Of a stretch of 64,000 bases of DNA, positions 59,031 through 64,000 are shown piece by piece (the first letter of the stretch is position 1; every line of letters begins with the position of its first letter). Where the stretch lies: contig NZ_CAJUCP010000008.1 of NCBI RefSeq assembly GCF_910585425.1, forward strand, positions 42,556 through 106,555, read 5' to 3'. Made by a program: the position numbers and the translations under genes. The notes beneath the pieces are model-generated. The model was given only the letters and a program-made list of their open reading frames with translations. It had not been told where the DNA came from and made no database searches. The DNA is from an uncultured Acetatifactor sp. Lineage in GTDB: Bacteria > Bacillota > Clostridia > Lachnospirales > Lachnospiraceae.

Positions 59031-59132
59031 TATACTGCAGACCGCCAGGATTTACAGTGGTGTCTCCGAGAAAGTGCCTGGCTGGCGGTCTGCAGTCGGG
59101 TTGCACTGCAAACTTAACCGGTGTGCAGTATA
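59031..59132. repeat. 102-bp palindromic element, subtype A, copy 3
   Basis: Ends TATACTGC and GCAGTATA, same 14-bp stem as the copies at 14217 and 43600, same orientation as 43600. It lies between hisS and the UDP-glucose dehydrogenase gene. Confidence 0.9.
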
Positions 59133-59178
59133 TCTTATCTATGATATCTTTTTTGGCGGTGGCTGTCAATACAAGGAA

Positions 59179-60417
59179 TCAATCCCTCCGGAACAGGTCC
59201 CTGGTGTACACCTTGTCCGCCACCCTGTCCAGGCAGGCGTCATAGCGGTTGGCGATGATGCAGTCCGACAGGCGGAAGAATTCCTCCAGGTCGTTCACCA
59301 CCAGGCTGCCGAAGAAGGTGCTCCCGTCCTCCAGAGAGGGCTCGTAGATCACGATGTTCGCGCCCTTCCCCTTGATCCGCTTCATGACCCCCTGGATGGA
59401 GCTCTGGCGGAAGTTGTCGCTGTTGCTCTTCATGGTCAGGCGGAAGACGCCTACAGTTGTAGTCTTCTCGTAGGAGCGGTCATAGTCCAGCCGTCCCGAA
59501 TAGGAGTAATACCCGGCCTTCTTCAGCACCTGGTCCGCCACGAACTCCTTCCTGGTGCGGTTGGACTCCACGATGGCCTCGATCAGGTTCTCCGGGATAT
59601 CGCTGTAATTGGCCAGAAGCTGCTTGGTGTCCTTGGGCAGGCAGTAGCCGCCGTAGCCGAAGGAAGGATTGTTGTAATGGTCCCCGATCCGGGGATCCAG
59701 ACACACGCCCTCTATAATCTGCCTGGCGTCCAGCCCCTTCACCTCCGCGTAGGTGTCCAGCTCGTTGAAGAAGCTCACCCGCAGGGCCAGGTAGGTATTG
59801 GCGAAGAGCTTCACCGCCTCCGCCTCCGTGCTCCCGGTGAGGAGTACCGGCACGTCCTCCTTTAATGCCGCCTCGGACAGAAGCCCCGCGAAGGCTTCGG
59901 CCCGTGCTCTCGTCCCTTCCTTTTCCGTATCATATCCCACGATGATCCTGGAGGGGTACAGATTGTCGTACAGCGCCTTGGTCTCCCGCAGGAACTCCGG
60001 GCTGAACAGGATGCGGTCTGTCTGCTTCCGCGCGTTCAGTTGGGCCGTATATCCCACCGGGATGGTGGACTTTATCACCACCGTGGCCCGTTCATTGGCC
60101 TTCAGGGCTGCGTCCACCACGCCCTCCACCGCCGATGTATCGAAGTAATTGGTCCTGCTGTCATAGTTGGTGGGAGCCGCCACCACGATGATGTCCGCGT
60201 CCCGGTAGGCATTGTCCGCGTCCGTGGTAGCCGTCAGGTGCAGCTCCCTGTCCCGCAGATACTCTTCCAGCTCCTTATCCTTGATGGGCGAGCGCCTCTC
60301 ATTGATCAGTTTCACCTTTTCAGGAAGGATATCCACCGCCGTCACTGTATTCTCCTGGGCCAGCAGCACCGCCAGCGACAGGCCCACGTAGCCTGTACCC
60401 ACAACCGTAATATTCAT
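59179..60417 (-). CDS. ugd: UDP-glucose 6-dehydrogenase
   Basis: 412 residues. The NAD Rossmann motif VVGTGYVGLSLAVLLAQ opens the protein. Other marks are VIKSTIPVGYT, ILFSPEFLRE and the catalytic cysteine in FGYGGYCLPKDTKQL, with NSDNFRQSS near the C-terminus. It oxidises UDP-glucose to UDP-glucuronate for capsule or exopolysaccharide. AGGAGGAACGG precedes the start. No glycosyltransferases are adjacent, so it is a stand-alone copy. Confidence 0.93.
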   Translation of the reverse strand: MNITVVGTGYVGLSLAVLLAQENTVTAVDILPEKVKLINERRSPIKDKELEEYLRDRELHLTATTDADNAYRDADIIVVAAPTNYDSRTNYFDTSAVEGVVDAALKANERATVVIKSTIPVGYTAQLNARKQTDRILFSPEFLRETKALYDNLYPSRIIVGYDTEKEGTRARAEAFAGLLSEAALKEDVPVLLTGSTEAEAVKLFANTYLALRVSFFNELDTYAEVKGLDARQIIEGVCLDPRIGDHYNNPSFGYGGYCLPKDTKQLLANYSDIPENLIEAIVESNRTRKEFVADQVLKKAGYYSYSGRLDYDRSYEKTTTVGVFRLTMKSNSDNFRQSSIQGVMKRIKGKGANIVIYEPSLEDGSTFFGSLVVNDLEEFFRLSDCIIANRYDACLDRVADKVYTRDLFRRD

Positions 60418-60485
60418 ATCCGTCCGTTCCTCCTGCTTCCATAATCTATAGATTCCAACATTATATCACAAGAGAAAATCAAAGT

Positions 60486-61085
60486 CTACTCTTCCTTCCG
60501 ATATCCGGCCTTGCGGTAGAAGGAGGTGGAGGGCATGTTGCACTGCCTGGCCGCCTCCTTCCCGGATATCTCCTTCGCGGCCCACCGCCCTCGGATTTCC
60601 TCGAAATTCTCCGGCAGGGGCTTCTCGGGCCTGCCGAAGCGCACGCCACGGATCTTCGCGGCCTCGATGCCCTCCCGCTGCCTCTCCCGGATGTTCTTCC
60701 GCTCGTTCTCCGCCACGAAGGACAGCACCTGCAGCACGATATCGCTCAGGAACGTCCCCACCAGGTCCTTCCCCCGCCTGGTGTCCAAAAGCGGCATGTC
60801 CAGCACCACGATGTCCACCTTCTTCTCCTTGGTCAGGACTCTCCACTGCTCCAGCACCTCCCCATAGTCCCTGCCCAGGCGGTCGATGCTCTTGATATAG
60901 AGCAGGTCGTCCGGCCGGAGGCGCTTCAGGAGCTTGCGGTACATAGGCCGGTTGAAGTCCTTGCCGGACTGCTTGTCCACATAGATGTTCCGCTCCGGCA
61001 CCTGTACCCCGCTCATGGCGATCATCTGCCTGTCCTCATTCTGTTCCTTTGTGCTCACCCGCACATACCCGTATCGGTCTCCCAT
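60486..61085 (-). CDS. serine recombinase (resolvase/invertase family)
   Basis: 199 residues. The catalytic Ser11 is in YGYVRVSTKEQN, and SIDRLGRDYGEV and the Arg-rich helix ENERKNIRERQREGI complete the resolvase domain. GRPEKPLPENF leads into a C-terminal helix-turn-helix (SGKEAARQCNMPSTSFYRK). This is the small resolvase or invertase type, not the large integrase type. No transposase, cassette or invertible repeat is visible next to it, so its target is unknown. It might act on distant sites or be a leftover of a transposon. Confidence 0.9.
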   Translation of the reverse strand: MGDRYGYVRVSTKEQNEDRQMIAMSGVQVPERNIYVDKQSGKDFNRPMYRKLLKRLRPDDLLYIKSIDRLGRDYGEVLEQWRVLTKEKKVDIVVLDMPLLDTRRGKDLVGTFLSDIVLQVLSFVAENERKNIRERQREGIEAAKIRGVRFGRPEKPLPENFEEIRGRWAAKEISGKEAARQCNMPSTSFYRKAGYRKEE

Positions 61086-61307
61086 ACACTTCTCGCTTCT
61101 CCTTTGTATTCGTGCAGACCCTTTCCGCAGCAGCCACGCGGGAAGGCCTTATGATATAAAAAGGACAACCGTTATCCGATTGCCCCTTTTACCCCTATTC
61201 TGCATGTTTACGTCCACCACGGCAGAAGCCCTGACGATCCGTTGCCATACCGTATATACTACCCTTTTCCCGGCCGTGAATCAAGTCCCTTTTCGGACAA
61301 ATTCTGC

Positions 61308-61337
61308 TTGACATGTGTCTAAAAGCCAAGGTATGCT
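61308..61337 (+). promoter_or_regulatory. predicted promoter of the DUF4838 gene
   Basis: TTGACA (61308-61313) and TATGCT (61332-61337) with an 18-base spacer, 54 bases before the start. The remaining bases of the 306-base gap (61086-61391) show nothing else. Confidence 0.6.
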
Positions 61338-61391
61338 AAATATGTAAATTTTCTTTTCTAATTCACGAATCGGCGAAAGGAAGGGACGACT

Positions 61392-63125
61392 ATGAAGACC
61401 AGAATCTATCAGGATGGGAAATCCATCCGCATCCGGGTGGCATCGGACGCCACCCCCCAGGAGACCTACGCAGCCCAGGAGCTGGGCAGCTATCTGGAGC
61501 GGATGACCTCCACGGCCTTTGACGCCGCGGAAGCGGATTATGACGGGCCTGTCATCGCAATCGGGAAGGCCGCGGAAAGGTACGGTGTATCATTTGACGG
61601 AAAAGACGACGACTTCCTCCTGAGGTCCGCAGGGGAGAATCTGTGCATCGCAGGCGGCAAGCGCGGCGTCATCTACGGCGTGTACGAGATTCTGGAAAGG
61701 CTGGGCTGCCGTTTCTTTACCGCCACCTGCGAGAAAGTGCCCTTTGTGGACGAACTTGCGCTGGAGGAGCTGGACGAAGCCCACAGCCCTGACTTCATCT
61801 ACCGGGAGCACAATTATTACGAGCCCCGGGTCTACACGAAATTCGCCGTAAAATCCCGCCTCAACGGCCAGCAGCATCCCATCGGCGAGAAATACGGCGG
61901 ACATATCCAGTATTCCTGGTTCGTGCATTCCTTCGAGAACATCGTCTCCCCGGAGGAATACGGCGAGGCCCATCCCGAATACTTCGCCATGGACAAGGAG
62001 GGCGTCCGCATGCTCACCCCCTATAAGAACCAGCTCTGCCTGAGCAACCCGGAACTCGTGCCCATCGCGGTGGCCGCCGTGCGAAAGAACCTCACGGAGC
62101 ACCCGGAGGCGGAGATCATCTCCATCTCCCAGAACGACTGGAGCCTGGACTGCCAGTGCCCCGAATGCCGCCGCATCAATGAGGAGGAGGGCGCGTCCTC
62201 CGGCACGCTGATCCGCTTCGTGAACGCCATCGCCGAAGAGCTGGAGCCGGAGTTCCCCAGGGTGACCTTCGACACTCTGGCCTATCAGTACACCAGGAGC
62301 GCCCCCAAGGTAAGGCCACGCCACAATGTGTGCGTGCGCCTGTGCTCCATCGAGTGCTGCTTCGCCCACGCCTTCGAGGAGTGCTCCAGAGAGCGGAACA
62401 TGGCATTTGTAAAGGATATCCGGGACTGGCACGAGACTGGCGCGCAGCTCTATATCTGGGACTACACCACCTGCTTCAACTACTATCCCACGCCCCATCC
62501 CAACTGGCGCTCCCTGCAGCCCAACATGCGCCTGTTCCGGGAAAACGGCGCAAAGGGCGTCTTCGAGCAGGCCAACGGCGCGCTGCGGGGCTCCACAGAC
62601 CTGAATGAGCTGCGGGCCTATCTCATCTCCAAGCTGCTGTGGGATGCGGATGCAGACGTAGAGCGCCATATGGAGGAATTCACGGATTACTATTACGGGG
62701 AGGGCGGGAAATATATCCGACAGTACATCCGTCTCCTCTGCGATACCGCCAGGAAGGAAGACGACCATGTGGGCTTCAATGACAAGCCTCTGCACAGATT
62801 CCTGGACGAGGCTTATCTGGACCAGTACGATGCCCTGTTCGCCCAGGCCAGGGAAGCCGTGAAAGACGATGCCATACGCCTCTGGCGGGTGGAAAAGGCC
62901 CGCCTCTCCATCCGCTACGTGCGGCTCATGCGCGGTTTCCTGTTGAAGCAGGAGCTGCCGAAGGAGGAGCTGAACCGCTTCTTCGCCGACTGGGAGAGCT
63001 TCGGGCTCACCCGCATGGAGGAATGGTGCAGCCCGAATACCACCCGCAGGGCCCTGCTGCGCGGGAAGCCTGTGGGGGCGATGCTATACTCCTACTGGGC
63101 CGACGAGGGGCCGGAGGAGCTGTAA
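61392..63125 (+). CDS. DUF4838 domain protein (glycosidase-like)
   Basis: 577 residues with AAGGAAGGGACG upstream. The N-terminal ~110 residues resemble the glucuronidase/hexosaminidase N-domain (TYAAQELGSYLERMT, then GVIYGVYEILERLGCRFF). The DUF4838 part has ISISQNDWSLDCQCPECRRIN, with three clustered Cys, and IYIWDYTTCFNYYPTPHPNW. No signal peptide is present, so it would act in the cytosol on an imported glycan fragment. The enzymatic role of the family is mostly inferred. It stands alone with its own promoter and terminator. Confidence 0.88.
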   Translation: MKTRIYQDGKSIRIRVASDATPQETYAAQELGSYLERMTSTAFDAAEADYDGPVIAIGKAAERYGVSFDGKDDDFLLRSAGENLCIAGGKRGVIYGVYEILERLGCRFFTATCEKVPFVDELALEELDEAHSPDFIYREHNYYEPRVYTKFAVKSRLNGQQHPIGEKYGGHIQYSWFVHSFENIVSPEEYGEAHPEYFAMDKEGVRMLTPYKNQLCLSNPELVPIAVAAVRKNLTEHPEAEIISISQNDWSLDCQCPECRRINEEEGASSGTLIRFVNAIAEELEPEFPRVTFDTLAYQYTRSAPKVRPRHNVCVRLCSIECCFAHAFEECSRERNMAFVKDIRDWHETGAQLYIWDYTTCFNYYPTPHPNWRSLQPNMRLFRENGAKGVFEQANGALRGSTDLNELRAYLISKLLWDADADVERHMEEFTDYYYGEGGKYIRQYIRLLCDTARKEDDHVGFNDKPLHRFLDEAYLDQYDALFAQAREAVKDDAIRLWRVEKARLSIRYVRLMRGFLLKQELPKEELNRFFADWESFGLTRMEEWCSPNTTRRALLRGKPVGAMLYSYWADEGPEEL

Positions 63126-63168
63126 GCTGTAGTACATGGCCCTCCACATTCCAGGCAGATTGCCAATG

Positions 63169-63381
63169 TCAGGCGGCTGGCGCACAACTGTGCCAGCCGT
63201 TTCCTATAAGGCTGATGGAGTCCACCGCCAGCAGCCGGTCCACCCTGTCCCGCTCTTCCGCATCTATCCGCATCTGATATTTCCCTCGCGATACAGGCTT
63301 GCCAGCGCTGATGATATCATGAAGGAAGAAGGCAAAATTGATCAGTGTCTGTGCGGAATCGGAATTGATTTCAGCGCTTCC
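63169..63381 (-). pseudogene. gene remnant without a start codon
   Basis: Seventy codons stay open on the minus strand with protein-like composition (ending ...GKYQMRIDAEERDRVDRLLAVDSI and a short tail). There is no start codon before the internal ATG at 63273, and a TAA lies directly upstream at 63384. I do not recognise the parent. It overlaps the terminator of the upstream gene and the promoter of the next, so it is unlikely to be functional. Confidence 0.35.
63174..63199 (+). terminator. probable terminator of the DUF4838 gene
   Basis: The stem CGGCTGGC / GCCAGCCG, extended inward by GCAC/GTGC with a bulge, is followed by TTTCC. The T run is short. Confidence 0.55.
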
Positions 63382-63393
63382 TTATGTTATAGT
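63365..63393 (+). promoter_or_regulatory. predicted promoter of the Cys/His-module gene
   Basis: TTGATT (63365-63370) and TATAGT (63388-63393) with a 17-base spacer, 54 bases before the ATG. Confidence 0.6.
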
Positions 63394-63447
63394 ATCCTTA
63401 GATGGAAAAAGACGGAAGAAATTACATTTTGGAAGGAAAGGGTGAAA

Positions 63448-64000
63448 ATGAAGAAGATTTTATCAGCCATTGCGTTTGTATCGATTGCCATGATAACAGG
63501 CAGCATTGTCTCCTATGCGGTGAACAGAAGTTCCGTGGAAGTCCCGGACGAGGCACAGGAGAAACAGGCAAGCTTTTCCTGCACGGTTTCCGGATGTACA
63601 CAGACAGAAGCGCACATGCATGGCCTCTGCGGCATCAACGGCTGTACGCTCACAGGCGAGCACAGCCACGGCAGATGCAACATTGCAGGATGTACCGAAA
63701 CGGCAGCGCACATGCACGATGGGGCGTACTGCTATCCGCACACCGCTGACGACGGCCATGGGTATCATAACTGCGGTTTGCCGGGGTGCAGCCTGGAGGC
63801 CGTTCATACACATGGGGCCTGCGGCATCGACGGCTGTACCATGACAGGCGCGCACAGCCACGAAAAATGCAGCATTGCGGGATGTACCGAGACAGAAGTG
63901 CACATGCACGATGGGGTGTACTGCTATCCGCACACCGCTGACGATGGCCATGGGTATCATAACTGCGGTTTGCCGGGGTGCAGCCTGGAGGCCGTTCATA
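63448..64000 (+). CDS. secreted Cys/His-module repeat protein, 3' end outside window
   Basis: 184 codons are open to the window edge. AAGGAAAGGG lies before the ATG; an in-frame GTG two codons earlier is possible. The first 25 residues (MKKILSAIAFVSIAMITGS, then IVSYA) form a signal peptide or single membrane anchor, followed by a short acidic linker. The rest is a chain of modules with the pattern C-x3-G-C-x5-H-x-H-x2. Every third or fourth module carries an added YCYPHTADDGHGYHN stretch, giving a 64-residue super-repeat. The dense Cys and His strongly suggest zinc, copper or nickel binding outside the cell (inference). I know no named family with this pattern. Confidence 0.8.
   Translation, partial: MKKILSAIAFVSIAMITGSIVSYAVNRSSVEVPDEAQEKQASFSCTVSGCTQTEAHMHGLCGINGCTLTGEHSHGRCNIAGCTETAAHMHDGAYCYPHTADDGHGYHNCGLPGCSLEAVHTHGACGIDGCTMTGAHSHEKCSIAGCTETEVHMHDGVYCYPHTADDGHGYHNCGLPGCSLEAVH
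63628..64000 (+). repeat. 192-bp coding super-repeat in the Cys/His gene
   Basis: Unit 1 covers 63628-63819, and unit 2 starts at 63820 and is cut by the window end. The second half of the units is almost identical at DNA level, pointing to recent duplication or homogenisation. Confidence 0.9.

Noticed and set aside
63463..63999. A 178-codon minus-strand frame opposite the Cys/His gene
   Set aside because: It has no stop-start logic of its own and is the reverse of a strongly patterned coding repeat with signal peptide and ribosome site on the plus strand.
63628..64000. CRISPR-like array suggested by regular repeats
   Set aside because: The 192-bp period is in frame with a continuous coding sequence, and there are no short identical repeats with unique spacers or cas genes.

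Overview
The window reads as chromosomal DNA of a GC-rich, spore-forming member of the Firmicutes, most likely family Lachnospiraceae (Clostridia). The grounds are the sporulation genes yqfC and yqfD, a LysM-GH18 spore-cortex-type hydrolase, a BofC-like protein, AggAGG-type ribosome binding sites before nearly every gene, an agr-type LytTR/GHKL pair, and several heterodimeric ABC exporters. No rRNA, CRISPR array or intact prophage is visible. One tRNA-Thr lies at 36064-36136 and carries the decayed end of an integrase beside it.

Layout. 1-2.4 kb (+): a ROK kinase or regulator (cut by the window edge), nanE and a GDSL esterase, probably amino-sugar/sialic-acid use. 2.6-8.3 kb (-): one operon of LytTR response regulator, GHKL histidine kinase and two half-size ABC exporters. 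8.4-24 kb (-): a DUF4143 ATPase, 5-formyl-THF cyclo-ligase, a DUF896 protein, two FAD oxidoreductases, a BofC-like protein, the yqfC-yqfD-phoH-ybeY-flippase run, pyrimidine-nucleoside phosphorylase, a broken toxin-antitoxin pair, a LysM-GH18 hydrolase and a DUF1905/C39-like fusion. 24-29 kb: an AraC regulator divergent from a heterodimeric ABC exporter. 29-36 kb: a membrane-anchored LuxR-type regulator, mgtE, a YigZ protein, a class A penicillin-binding protein and a small unknown gene. 36-46 kb: integrase scar, MATE pump, an inositol/sugar oxidoreductase plus isomerase pair, adenosine deaminase, two tandem coiled-coil paralogues, PTS enzyme I and 1-phosphofructokinase. 46-53 kb: a second heterodimeric ABC exporter, a CDP-alcohol phosphatidyltransferase, a NUDIX hydrolase and a DUF234-type ATPase. 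53-61 kb: a Pro/Ala-rich repeat protein, an unusually large phosphopantetheinyl transferase, aspS, a GNAT enzyme, hisS, UDP-glucose dehydrogenase and a serine recombinase. 61-64 kb (+): a DUF4838 protein and, running off the right edge, a secreted protein built of 16-residue Cys/His modules.

The two features most likely to be undescribed are (i) the secreted Cys/His-module protein at 63448-64000, whose modules follow C-x3-G-C-x5-H-x-H-x2 inside a 64-residue super-repeat, and (ii) a set of dispersed intergenic elements. Five copies are exactly 102 bp with related ends (TATACTGC...GCAGTATA). They fall into two sequence subtypes whose 14-bp internal stems differ but stay paired. Other element families (about 164 bp with CTAGTAC ends, and a 64-bp hairpin type) also occur, and several of them supply or directly abut the stop codon of the neighbouring gene.

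Starts were chosen by ribosome binding site and family alignment from memory. No database search was possible, so family names are recognition calls.
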